22,963 bases of DNA, taken from the NCBI RefSeq assembly GCF_963548695.1, contig NZ_CAUUWA010000038.1:1-22963 (forward strand), read 5' to 3'. The position numbers and the translations under genes were made by a program. Numbering within the stretch: position 1 is the first letter of the stretch; every line of letters begins with the position of its first letter. The DNA is from an uncultured Fretibacterium sp. GTDB lineage: Bacteria; Synergistota; Synergistia; Synergistales; Aminobacteriaceae. Below, piece by piece: positions 1-7,130 of this stretch. The notes beneath the pieces were generated by a model. The model was not told the origin of the DNA, ran no database searches, and saw nothing but the letters and a program-made list of their open reading frames with translations.

Positions 1-207
1 GCGGCGCTCGATCAGCGGCGTGTCGCCCTCCCCCATCGAGACGATGCGGGAGGCGGCGAGCGGCAGGCCCAGAAGGTAACGCCAGATACCCCGCCCCTCG
101 GAGGAGGCGGCCCCATACCCGGACAGGCGCAGCGTCCCTCCGCAGGGACAGCGCCAGACGATCTCCCTGTCCCCGAACTGCCGGGAACAGCGCATACAGC
201 TCAACAC
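1..207 (-). CDS. thrC: Threonine synthase, N-terminal fragment
   Basis: The first 69 codons of a PLP-dependent enzyme are present; the rest lies beyond the left edge. Threonine synthase converts O-phosphohomoserine to threonine in the cytoplasm. The call rests on a short N-terminal Zn-ribbon-like segment (CMRC near residue 4, then WRCPCGG near residue 19) followed by the GEGDTPL motif near residue 60, which is typical of threonine synthases of the two-Cys-pair type. The GTG start at 207 has a GAGGAGG ribosome-binding site a few bases upstream, and no other start is in frame. It lies 36 bases after the stop of the secreted protein at 244 and may be the last gene of this run. Related beta-family PLP enzymes share the GxGxTPL motif, so the exact substrate is not proven from this fragment. 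Confidence 0.72.
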   Translation of the reverse strand, partial: MLSCMRCSRQFGDREIVWRCPCGGTLRLSGYGAASSEGRGIWRYLLGLPLAASRIVSMGEGDTPLIERR

Positions 208-243
208 GGACAGTCCCTCCTCGTCATCGCCGCAAGGCTTTCG

Positions 244-825
244 TCATTTCTTATCCCATCGGGAATATTGGTAGATCAGGTGTAGGGGCCGCGCGCCCGG
301 CGAGCTCCCGGGAAAACGGTTCGTCGCCTCGGGGTTGTAGGACAGCGTAACCGTCGTATAGCGGTCGGGCTCCCATACGTTGCGCAGCAAAAGGCGCCCC
401 TCCGCCCAGGTATTGGGCAGGGGCGCCTCCTTCGTTCTGCCGAAGCGGGCGGTGTAGGCCCGGCGCAGCGCGTCGTAAAAAGCCCTGTCCTCGTCGCCGT
501 CCCCCGTACTCGTCAGATAAACGGCCTTGTAATTCAGCCCCTTCCTCGCATGGAAGCCGAAGACGAACACGGCAGGACGCCCCTCAAAGAGCCCCTCCAT
601 GGAGAGCTGCCCGTCGCGAATGAACCCGGAGGCCTCCGCCCCGCTGCGCTCCATGCGGAGCTGCGTCCGCTTCGAGGAGAGCCCGAAGGTGACGGACATG
701 AATGCCTCCGCGCTGTCGGGCTCCGCAAAGGACGGCCGCACCGAAACAAGATAGAGGAGAAGGAGCGCACAAAGCCACCTCATTCTCCTCATGGCAGGGG
801 CTGTCCTCACCAAAAGCCGGCCCAT
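244..825 (-). CDS. Secreted protein of unknown function (about 193 aa)
   Basis: I do not recognise a named family. The N-terminus has arginines followed by a hydrophobic stretch (about residues 17-29, LCALLLLYLVSV) and an SFA cleavage-like site near residue 34, so export to the periplasm or beyond is likely. The mature part holds FGLSS, GQLSMEGLFEGRPAVF, then GLNYKAVYLTS and an Arg/Tyr-rich segment ending in RFG, a spacing that suggests an alternating beta/alpha fold. There is no cysteine in the mature region. The start is uncertain: ATG at 825 has GAGGAA six bases upstream, while GTG at 828 would give a 4-base overlap with the preceding gene's stop. A later ATG at residue 12 would also leave an intact signal peptide. 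It is coupled to the secreted protein upstream, suggesting co-function. Confidence 0.6.
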   Translation of the reverse strand: MGRLLVRTAPAMRRMRWLCALLLLYLVSVRPSFAEPDSAEAFMSVTFGLSSKRTQLRMERSGAEASGFIRDGQLSMEGLFEGRPAVFVFGFHARKGLNYKAVYLTSTGDGDEDRAFYDALRRAYTARFGRTKEAPLPNTWAEGRLLLRNVWEPDRYTTVTLSYNPEATNRFPGSSPGARPLHLIYQYSRWDKK

Positions 826-1232
826 CACTCGTTCCTCAACTCAAAGAGCCACATCAGGCGCACAGCCTTGGACGCCTCCTCGCCGCTGCCCTCCACGAAC
901 CGCCCCCTGTAGCGCCTGGAGGAGTTCCGCTTTACCTTTTCGGGAAGCAGCTCCGCCCTGGCCACGGTCTCTCCGTAACGGTCCAGAAAGAGCATCGTGC
1001 CCCCAAAGGAGACGTTCCGCTGCGTCCCGTTCACGATATCCACGAACAGATGGCCCCATTTGTAGATCAGGTTCCGAAAGGAGAACCCCGGCCGCCCCTC
1101 AATGGCCCCCTCGCGGACGACGGCCTCCGCGGGCCCCGCGCCGACCGCGAGCCCCAGGCCCTGCGGCACCGCAAGGGAAAATGCCGCCGCAAGCAACAGA
1201 GAAACCAAAGCCCTACCATAAATCCGCCTCAA
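825..1232 (-). CDS. Small secreted protein of unknown function (135 aa)
   Basis: No named family is recognised. A signal peptide is clear: Arg-rich start, hydrophobic core ALVSLLLAAAFSLAV (about residues 8-22) and small residues after it. The mature region contains FSFRNLIYKWGHLFVDIVNG, NVSFGGTMLFLD and a basic stretch KVKRNSSRRYRGRF, which read as beta strands of a compact immunoglobulin-like domain of the kind seen in short periplasmic proteins; that fold is inference. The start is TTG at 1232, with AGGAGG seven bases upstream, overlapping the cupin stop by four bases (TTGA). Its own stop touches the next secreted-protein gene, so three genes are translationally linked. Confidence 0.58.
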   Translation of the reverse strand: MRRIYGRALVSLLLAAAFSLAVPQGLGLAVGAGPAEAVVREGAIEGRPGFSFRNLIYKWGHLFVDIVNGTQRNVSFGGTMLFLDRYGETVARAELLPEKVKRNSSRRYRGRFVEGSGEEASKAVRLMWLFELRNE

Positions 1233-1633
1233 GACATCTCCTCCTTTTCCTCCAAGTCGCTGCCGGTCGTCTCCGGGGAGCCCGCGCCGAAGACGGCAAG
1301 CCAGACGCAGGGCGGGTCGGATGAGGTGTACACTACGCGGTGCCGCTCATGGGCGGGGATCGCCAGCCAATCCCCCGCCCCCATGGAATGCCGCCGGCCG
1401 TCCTCGAACTCCAGCTCCGCAGTCCCCCGGATCAGGGCCACCCACTCGGGCTCGTCCTGATCGTACCAGAAGCCCTCAGGGGAGGCGTGCCCCTCGGACA
1501 CAATGCGCTCGATACGCGGCCCCAAGGCGCTTTTCCCAACCTCCCCCTCCCCGGGAAGCGCGAAGGTCTCCAGGACCTCCAGAAACTCCGCCTCCCCCCG
1601 GATGACGGGGTCAAACAGGCTGCCGCACCGCAT
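1229..1633 (-). CDS. Cupin-domain protein
   Basis: A single-domain cupin of 134 residues. The conserved barrel is visible from about residue 48: GHASPEGFWYDQ, then EWVALIRGTAELEF, MGAGDWLAIPAHERHRV and CVWLAVF, matching cupin motif 1 (G-x-variable-E-x-G) and motif 2 (GD-x-P-x-H). Metal binding through the His and Glu positions is expected for the family but the substrate cannot be told. It starts at ATG with a GGAGGG site six bases upstream. A 97-base A/T-rich gap with repeated TTCGGAA units separates it from the cysteine-cluster gene, and I see no convincing terminator there. It overlaps the next gene by four bases. Confidence 0.82.
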   Translation of the reverse strand: MRCGSLFDPVIRGEAEFLEVLETFALPGEGEVGKSALGPRIERIVSEGHASPEGFWYDQDEPEWVALIRGTAELEFEDGRRHSMGAGDWLAIPAHERHRVVYTSSDPPCVWLAVFGAGSPETTGSDLEEKEEMS

Positions 1634-1730
1634 CGGGCCCCCTCCCTTCGGAAACTTTCCCTTTCGGAAAAATTTTTTCAGAAAAATTCCTTCGGAAGAC
1701 TTATACCGGAAAACTTCTGCCGCCTGCGCC

Positions 1731-2168
1731 TCAGGCCCGCTGTGCCGCGTCCTCGCGGAGCAGCGCCTCGATCTCGGAGGCCGAATAGAGGCGACCGTCG
1801 TTCATGCCGGGGCAGCTTTTCGCATAGGACGCCCAGCTTTCCTCCGACCGCATCACCTCGGTCCAGAAGGGAAAGAGGCGGCACTGGGAAGGGCGGACTC
1901 TGTAAATGGAACACCGGGCCTCCTCGACCCGATAAAAAATGCAGTCGCCGTTCGGACGTTCGATGAAGCTGGGGCGCCCCCAGCGCAGGGTGACGAAGCG
2001 CCTACGAAAGGTTCTCTCGTCCATGTTTCCCTCAAACAGGGAGAGGAACGCGCAAACCCGTTCGCCCTCGGCGGGCGAGAAAAAAATCGCGCCGGGCTTG
2101 CCCCGGCAGCAGCGGCCACACCCGACGCAGGAAAAACGAACACCCAGCTCCCACCACGCGGGCCTCAC
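1731..2168 (-). CDS. YkgJ-family cysteine cluster protein
   Basis: A cytoplasmic protein of 145 residues with the cysteine pattern of the YkgJ (CxxCxxCC) family: C14, C17, C20 and C21 in CVGCGRCC, then C76, C86, C96 and C119, the third lying in RPSQCRLFPFW, a hallmark of the family. Family members are predicted to bind zinc or an iron-sulfur cluster; the function is not established. The start is GTG at 2168, overlapping the flgJ stop by four bases (GTGA), so translation is coupled to the last flagellar gene. In some bacteria YkgJ-like genes lie near flagellar genes, but a role in motility is not shown here. Confidence 0.82.
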   Translation of the reverse strand: MRPAWWELGVRFSCVGCGRCCRGKPGAIFFSPAEGERVCAFLSLFEGNMDERTFRRRFVTLRWGRPSFIERPNGDCIFYRVEEARCSIYRVRPSQCRLFPFWTEVMRSEESWASYAKSCPGMNDGRLYSASEIEALLREDAAQRA

Positions 2169-2542
2169 GGCCGTGCCGACACCCGCTCCGATCTTTTCTC
2201 GGAAAGCCCCTCGGCCGTGACGGACTTATCGCGAGCCGCCAGGCTGCCGACCATCCGATCGTAGAGCATCCTCCAGAGCCCCGGCCCATTTTCGCTGGCC
2301 GCCAGGTCGTCCGTGGCCATCTCAAGCGAAAGGTCCTCCATCTGCTTCCAGGGACGGTCCCGCTCGGAGCCGCTGACCGTACGGGCGCTGTCGCGCATCT
2401 TCTTCCAGACCTGCGCCCAAAGTATGGATTCGAACTGCTGGCAGGCATCCTTCAGTTTCAGGGCCTCCGGCGTCTTATGGACCTCCGGGGGAACCTGCAT
2501 CTTGTAGGCGCGAAAATTATACTTGCTTATGGAGTCAATCAT
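2165..2542 (-). CDS. flgJ: Rod-binding protein (FlgJ N-terminal domain only)
   Basis: A 125-residue protein matching the rod-binding domain of FlgJ, the cap that guides flagellar rod assembly in the periplasm. The family core is visible at about residues 28-50 (LKDACQQFESILWAQVWKKM) and again in MLYDRMVGSLAA near residue 92. The C-terminal peptidoglycan hydrolase (glucosaminidase) domain of enterobacterial FlgJ is absent, so a separate muramidase must open the wall. There is no signal peptide, as usual for FlgJ. The ATG start has GGTGG eight bases upstream. It follows flgI by 71 bases and is the last basal-body gene of the run. Confidence 0.86.
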   Translation of the reverse strand: MIDSISKYNFRAYKMQVPPEVHKTPEALKLKDACQQFESILWAQVWKKMRDSARTVSGSERDRPWKQMEDLSLEMATDDLAASENGPGLWRMLYDRMVGSLAARDKSVTAEGLSEKRSERVSARP

Positions 2543-2613
2543 CGTTCATTCCACCTTTTATGCGCTTTTACACGGCATTTGGGGCTATCGGCCTCAAAGA
2601 GCCGGTCGTCCGC

Positions 2614-3765
2614 TCACATGTTCACCAGTTCGCCGTGCAGGGCCCCGGCCCTGTCGATCGCCTGGAGGATCTCGATGATGTCACGGGGCGTCGCCCCGAT
2701 GGAGTTCATGACCCGCACGAGGTCCCGTACCGTCGTCGTCGCGGGCATCGCGATCATGCTGGCGCCGTCCTCGTCCACCGTGATGTCCGTCCTCTGCTCC
2801 GTCCGGGTCTCGCCGCCGCTGAGGGGGCCGGGCTGCACGACGTTCGGATCCTCCTTCACGGTCACCGTGAGGCCGCCGTGCGCAACGGCCACCGAGCTGA
2901 TGCGGACATTGCCCCCCATCACCACGGTCCCGGTCCGCTCGTTGACGGCCACGCGCGCCGGGCTGTCCGGCGCGATCTCCAGCTTCTCCATGTTCGCCAG
3001 AAAGGCCGTCGGCGCCGCGAGGTACTGCCCCGGAAGGTTCACAACGACCCGCCCCGCGTCCACGGGATAGGCCACCGCCCCGAACTGCCGGTTGATCGTG
3101 TCCGTGATGCGCTGCGCCGTCGTGAAGTCGGGGTCCCGGAGCAGCAGCGCCAGCTGCCCACCTACCGTGTAATCCGCGGGCACGTCGCGCTCCACGATCG
3201 CCCCCGATGGGATGAGACCCGACGTCGGGATGTTCTTCGTCGTCGAAGCGGCGGAACCAGCCGTCGCATACCCCCCCACGAGCACGGCCCCCTGGGCGAC
3301 GGCGTAGACCTTTCCGTCCGCCGCCTTCAGCGGGGCCTGCATCAGCGTCCCCCCCTGGAGGCTCTTCGCATCGCCCATCGCATTGACGCTGACGTCTATG
3401 GCCTGGCCGGGACGGGAATAGGGCGGCAGCGTCGCGGTCAGGGATACCACCGCGACGTTCTTGGTTCGGGCCGCCTTCTCGTCCAGGGTCACCCCGAAAT
3501 TGCGCATCATGTTACGCATCATCTGCACGGCCATGGAGGACTTGTCCCCCGTCCCCGCGAGCCCCGTCACGAGCCCCACGCCCGTCAGCTGGTTCCCGCG
3601 CGCGCCCTCGATCTCCACGATGTCCTTGATGCGCACCTGCGGATGGACCCGGCCAAAGTCCATATCCCGAAGTTCCACCGCCGCGGAGGCCATGCCGCAG
3701 AGGGCCAGGACAAGCCCCAGAGCGACGCCCGACACAACGTGGATCATCGCACTCCTGCCCTTCAT
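2614..3765 (-). CDS. flgI: Flagellar P-ring protein FlgI
   Basis: FlgI forms the P-ring around the flagellar rod in the peptidoglycan layer, after export and with help from FlgA. The 383-residue product has a signal peptide (residues 1-26, hydrophobic core MIHVVSGVALGLVLALCGMA) and the family signature VRIKDIVEIEGARGNQLTGV followed by GLVTGLAGTGD. Later conserved blocks include SLTATLPPYSRPGQAIDVSV, AQGAVLVGG and the C-terminal VRVMNSIGATPRDIIEILQA. The frame is open far upstream, but that part is antisense-like overlap with flgH. ATG at 3765 is preferred because it leads directly into the signal peptide with AGGAGG about 12 bases upstream. Length is close to the usual 365-370 residues. Confidence 0.95.
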   Translation of the reverse strand: MKGRSAMIHVVSGVALGLVLALCGMASAAVELRDMDFGRVHPQVRIKDIVEIEGARGNQLTGVGLVTGLAGTGDKSSMAVQMMRNMMRNFGVTLDEKAARTKNVAVVSLTATLPPYSRPGQAIDVSVNAMGDAKSLQGGTLMQAPLKAADGKVYAVAQGAVLVGGYATAGSAASTTKNIPTSGLIPSGAIVERDVPADYTVGGQLALLLRDPDFTTAQRITDTINRQFGAVAYPVDAGRVVVNLPGQYLAAPTAFLANMEKLEIAPDSPARVAVNERTGTVVMGGNVRISSVAVAHGGLTVTVKEDPNVVQPGPLSGGETRTEQRTDITVDEDGASMIAMPATTTVRDLVRVMNSIGATPRDIIEILQAIDRAGALHGELVNM

Positions 3766-3827
3766 CCCGAGAGAGTCCCTCCTCTTCCCATGAAACACAT
3801 CACCGAACGACATGAACATCGGAACCC

Positions 3828-4415
3828 TCAGAAGACCATCTGAAGGATCTGGGTGATGATCCCCGGCTTCTGAGTCCGGGAGATGGCGCCCTTGCCCTTG
3901 ACCGCCAGCTCGGCGTTCGCGATCAATTCGCTGCGAATCTGGTTGTTGCTGTTGACGTCCTGAGGTCGGATCACGCCGATCAGCTGGAACTGCAGCGTCT
4001 CCTCGCTGGTCCGGACGTCGCGCGTCCCCTCGATGAGCAGATTTCCATTGGGGAGCACGTCCGTGACCAGGCACGCGACCGTCGCCTTCGCGTGGTGCTT
4101 GCGCTCGACGGAGCCGTCGCCCTTGCTGCTGTTGTCGCTCGTCAGCCCAAGGCTCCTGATGAACCTCAGAATCCCCGTTCCGTCGCTGACGGAGTTCTTC
4201 GAGGACTTCTTGACGTCCATCGTCGCCTCGTCCTTAGCGTCGGTCCGCTCGTTGACCAGCACCGTGACGATGTCCCCCACCCTGCCTGGGCGCTCGTCCG
4301 CCGTCCAGTTCGTCCTGTCGTCCCAGAGGGAGACGGCCTCGGCCCTCCCCCACGCCACCGCACAAAGGCAGAGACAGAACAAAATCAAACCCGCCCGTAC
4401 TCTCGAGGCATTCAC
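3828..4415 (-). CDS. flgH: Flagellar L-ring protein FlgH
   Basis: FlgH builds the L-ring in the outer membrane. The 195-residue product shows the family pattern SLWDDRTNW near residue 29, GRVGDIVTVLVNER, then LPNGNLLIEGTRDV and a C-terminal GVIRPQDVNSNNQIRS block, and it ends in the typical short hydrophobic tail. FlgH is normally a lipoprotein, but here none of the three signal-peptide cysteines (C14, C16, C18) fits a lipobox; an AEA site near residue 27 would suit signal peptidase I instead. The start is GTG at 4415, overlapping the flgA stop by four bases. flgI follows after 62 bases. Its presence implies an outer membrane. Confidence 0.94.
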   Translation of the reverse strand: MNASRVRAGLILFCLCLCAVAWGRAEAVSLWDDRTNWTADERPGRVGDIVTVLVNERTDAKDEATMDVKKSSKNSVSDGTGILRFIRSLGLTSDNSSKGDGSVERKHHAKATVACLVTDVLPNGNLLIEGTRDVRTSEETLQFQLIGVIRPQDVNSNNQIRSELIANAELAVKGKGAISRTQKPGIITQILQMVF

Positions 4416-5377
4416 GGAACATCCACCTCCACGGTTTCGCTATCCAAAACACGAGCCCTGAGGACGACCTTCTTGTCATCCGCCCGACGTACCCTCACGA
4501 CGCCGCCCGCGGCCCCGTCATCCAACAGAACCCCCTTGACCGCCGCAATAAGCCCTCCCTGACGCACAACGATCAAGACGGTCCTGCCCTTCTTCGCCAC
4601 GGGGGGCATGGACAGGAACTCCAACGGCACGGGCTTCCCCTGAGGCAGGGGCCTGCGAGACGTGCGCCCCACGGCCTGGGAGAGCTGCGCCGCATAGACG
4701 CCGGGATTCGCGATACGCATGGGGCGCGTCACAAAATCCTCCGCGGCCAGGGGCTGCCCTCTGGGCACGGACCGCGCCATGACAAGGACGTTCCGGGTCC
4801 AGGTCAGGCGGACGGCCAGAGAACGTTCCCGCCCCGCCCCGTCGCGAAAACGCAGCGTGGCGGCCGCACTTCCCGGGACCAGGGATGCCGGCGAGACAAG
4901 CCGCCCCTCGGGAACGGGGCCCGCGTGGGAGACCTCGACATCGCCATCCCATGCTGCAAGTGATTTTATCACAGATATGAGGGATTCGTCAGGGGAGAAA
5001 CGCCCACCGTCCCCCTTCCTCGGCGTCCCGTCCGTACCGGCCGCCTCGACCCGCACCCTGTCGGGCATCCGAACCTCCAGACGAACTCCCTCGAGCCCGC
5101 TGGCCTCGACCGCACGTACCACCTGCTCCCGAGTGACGACGCCCCCCTCCTCGACCGACAAGATCAGGGGGCTCAAGGCATCCCGCACCCTGTCGGGTCC
5201 GGAGATCCGCGCGATATCCCCCAGCGTGAAGGCAGTGCCGTCCGCCTGGACGAAGGGGGGAATATCGATGCGGACGGGCCGCTCCGCGCCCGAAGCACCG
5301 GAGGTCGGGAGCAGTGCGGCACAGGCGAGCGCCATAAAAAAAAGGCGGAGTGTCCTCCGCCGCACAAAAGGTCTCAT
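4412..5377 (-). CDS. flgA: Flagellar P-ring assembly chaperone FlgA
   Basis: FlgA is a periplasmic chaperone needed to assemble FlgI into the P-ring. The 321-residue product has a signal peptide (hydrophobic core LRLFFMALACAALLPTSGA) and a C-terminal SAF-type domain: VLVMARSVPRGQPLAAEDFV, then SRRPLPQGKPV, followed by VLIVVRQGGLIAAVKGVLLD. The C-terminus shows the usual VRRADDKKVVLRARV pattern. It is longer than enterobacterial FlgA (about 220 residues) because of an extended N-terminal region, a size common in other phyla. It starts at ATG four bases after the flgG stop and overlaps flgH, so it belongs to the same transcript. Confidence 0.9.
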   Translation of the reverse strand: MRPFVRRRTLRLFFMALACAALLPTSGASGAERPVRIDIPPFVQADGTAFTLGDIARISGPDRVRDALSPLILSVEEGGVVTREQVVRAVEASGLEGVRLEVRMPDRVRVEAAGTDGTPRKGDGGRFSPDESLISVIKSLAAWDGDVEVSHAGPVPEGRLVSPASLVPGSAAATLRFRDGAGRERSLAVRLTWTRNVLVMARSVPRGQPLAAEDFVTRPMRIANPGVYAAQLSQAVGRTSRRPLPQGKPVPLEFLSMPPVAKKGRTVLIVVRQGGLIAAVKGVLLDDGAAGGVVRVRRADDKKVVLRARVLDSETVEVDVP

Positions 5378-5381
5378 CGCC

Positions 5382-6188
5382 CTAACGCTTCAGGCCGTTG
5401 GCGATCCTCAGCAGGTCGTCCGCCGTCTGGACGCCCTTGGAGTTGGCCTCGTAGGCCCGCTGGGCCACGATCATCTCCACCATCTCCTCGACGACCTGGA
5501 CGTTGGACATCTCCAGGACGCCCTGCCGCACCTCGGGCATCCCATCCGTGCCGGGCTGCGCCAAGATGGGGGGGCCGCTGGCCTCCGTCTCCAGGAACAG
5601 CCTGTCCCCCTCCGCCCGGAGGCCTGCCGGGTTGATGAAGCGCGCCAGCTCCAGCTGTCCGACCTCCTGGAGCTCCGTTTGACCGGGCATCTTAACGGAT
5701 ACGATGCCGTCCCGGCTCAGCTGGATGGACGTGGCCTCCCGCGGAATGACGATCGCGGGCTCAAGCAGCAGGCCGTCGTGGTTGACGATCTGCCCGTCCG
5801 CATCCACATCCCACACCCCGGAGCGGGTGTAGGCGATCGTCCCATCCGTCCGCGTCACCTGGAAAAAGGCGTTCTCCCCCGCCATCGTCTTGCCTGCGAT
5901 CGACCAATCCAGGGGATTCTCCGTGATCTGGAAGTTCCCCTGGGTCATGAAGCTGGGGGTCGCGACGACCCGCGTGCCCAGGCCCACCTGCACGCCCGTA
6001 GGGACCATGGAGTTCGGTTCGACCGGCGTCCCGGGCTCCCGGCCAACCTGATAGAGCAGGTCCTCGAAGTCGGCTCTCCGCTTCTTGTACCCCTGGGTAT
6101 TGACGTTCGCAAGGTTGTGCGAGACGACGTCAAGATGAGTCTGCTGGGCAATCATGCCCGAAGCGCTGGACCAAAGAGATCTCAACAT
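5382..6188 (-). CDS. flgG: Flagellar distal rod protein FlgG
   Basis: FlgG forms the distal rod of the flagellar axial structure. The 268 residues include the N-terminal rod signature SGMIAQQTHLDVVSHNLANV followed by NTQGYKKRRADFEDLLYQ, the GVQVGLGTRV block characteristic of FlgG rather than FlgF, and a C-terminal EMSNVQVVEEMVEMIVAQRA segment that makes the axial coiled coil. There is no signal peptide, as expected for a type III-exported axial protein. ATG at 6188 has GGAGG nine bases upstream. It follows flgF by 42 bases and precedes flgA by four. Confidence 0.94.
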   Translation of the reverse strand: MLRSLWSSASGMIAQQTHLDVVSHNLANVNTQGYKKRRADFEDLLYQVGREPGTPVEPNSMVPTGVQVGLGTRVVATPSFMTQGNFQITENPLDWSIAGKTMAGENAFFQVTRTDGTIAYTRSGVWDVDADGQIVNHDGLLLEPAIVIPREATSIQLSRDGIVSVKMPGQTELQEVGQLELARFINPAGLRAEGDRLFLETEASGPPILAQPGTDGMPEVRQGVLEMSNVQVVEEMVEMIVAQRAYEANSKGVQTADDLLRIANGLKR

Positions 6189-6230
6189 GCGATAAATCCT
6201 CCCACTAACGCAAAAAGGGCAAAAAAGAAT

Positions 6231-7037
6231 TTAGCCCCTGCCGTAGGCCGTAATCAACTTGCCCGTCTGCTCATCGTGCGCCATCAGGGCCTTCGAGGCG
6301 CCCTCGTACGCCCGCTGGGCCTCGATCATACGGACCATCTCCTCGACGACGCTGACATTGGACCGTTCGAGCGCTCCCCCGACAATCCGGACGTCCTCGG
6401 CCTCGGCGGCCGGCCCCGAAGCGTCGCTGGGCGCCAGGAGGCTCCGGCCTACCTGCCTCAGATAGGTCGGCCGTTCGAAGGTATAGAGCGGGATCGTCCC
6501 CACGAGCGCCCCATCCGCGTAGACCTGGCCGCCGGGATTGACGACCAGGCGGGTGGCCGTCCCCACCTCGATGTCCCCGCCGTCGCCCTGGAGGGTCATT
6601 CCGTCCTGAGTGACAACGACGCCATCGTCACTCAGCGTAAAGCTGCCCTGACGCGTATAGAAGGTGTTCCCCGCCCCGTCCTGGACGGCAAAGAAGCCCG
6701 GCCCGTCGATCAACAGGTCCAGCGGATTGTCCGTCACGCGGACGACGCCCGGCGTCGTGTCCATGGCGCTCTCCGAAAAGACGTTCGCCAGGGCCAGGGT
6801 CCCAATAGTCTGCCTTCCCTTCCAGTTCATCGTAAACGGGGGGACGGTCACGATCTTCCGCTCGTCGTCCTCCGATACCTTTTCGAGACGGTCCAGATGC
6901 GCGCTGAAATCCTCGTTGACGGGGATGCGGCGGCGAAAGCCGAGCGTATCCACGTTCGCCAGGTTGTTCGTCACGACGTCCAGGTGCGTCTCCTGGACCA
7001 GCATTGCGGAGCACGCCGCATAAAGCCCTCTGTGCAA
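6231..7037 (-). CDS. flgF: Flagellar proximal-rod/hook-basal body protein FlgF
   Basis: A second axial rod protein of 268 residues, paralogous to FlgG. It starts HRGLYAACSAMLVQETHLD, continues with VVTNNLANVDTLGFRRR, and ends with VVEEMVRMIEAQRAYEGASK; the middle has a FlgF-like PLDLLIDGPGFFAVQ block. It lacks the FlgG-specific GVQVGLGTRV segment and sits first of the pair, so FlgF (or the Firmicutes FlhO-like protein) is the better name. The start codon appears to be TTG at 7037, with GAAGGGG about eleven bases upstream; no ATG or GTG suits the conserved N-terminus. It follows the mreB hairpin. Confidence 0.86.
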   Translation of the reverse strand: MHRGLYAACSAMLVQETHLDVVTNNLANVDTLGFRRRIPVNEDFSAHLDRLEKVSEDDERKIVTVPPFTMNWKGRQTIGTLALANVFSESAMDTTPGVVRVTDNPLDLLIDGPGFFAVQDGAGNTFYTRQGSFTLSDDGVVVTQDGMTLQGDGGDIEVGTATRLVVNPGGQVYADGALVGTIPLYTFERPTYLRQVGRSLLAPSDASGPAAEAEDVRIVGGALERSNVSVVEEMVRMIEAQRAYEGASKALMAHDEQTGKLITAYGRG

Positions 7038-7087
7038 AAAATCACGCCCCTTCGAAAAGGTGGAGCCAAACCGCTTTCTTCAGCCAG

Positions 7088-7130
7088 CCTCCGCGGGCCC
7101 CCTTGAATATTTCAAAGGGGCCCGCGGAGG
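7088..7130 (-). terminator. Large hairpin directly after mreB
   Basis: Two 20-base arms (7088-7107 and 7111-7130) are complementary except for one mismatch, with a three-base loop at 7108-7110. The arm abuts the mreB stop codon. It is very GC-rich but not followed by a clear T run on either strand, so it may be a processing site, mRNA 3' stabiliser or partial terminator (attenuator) separating mreB from flgF. Confidence 0.5.

Noticed and set aside
1634..1730. Terminator between the YkgJ-type and cupin genes
   Set aside because: The A/T-rich gap has repeated TTCGGAA units, but the possible stems are only four to five pairs and mostly A:T.
2560..3843. 427-codon plus-strand frame
   Set aside because: Antisense to flgI, rich in Arg, His and Pro, with no ribosome-binding site or family features.
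3766..4074. N-terminal extension of FlgI
   Set aside because: The frame stays open through flgH, but the signal peptide and ribosome-binding site place the start at 3765.
4719..7106. 795-codon open frame on the plus strand
   Set aside because: It lies antisense to flgA, flgG and flgF; its protein is low in recognisable motifs and reflects high GC keeping the opposite strand open.
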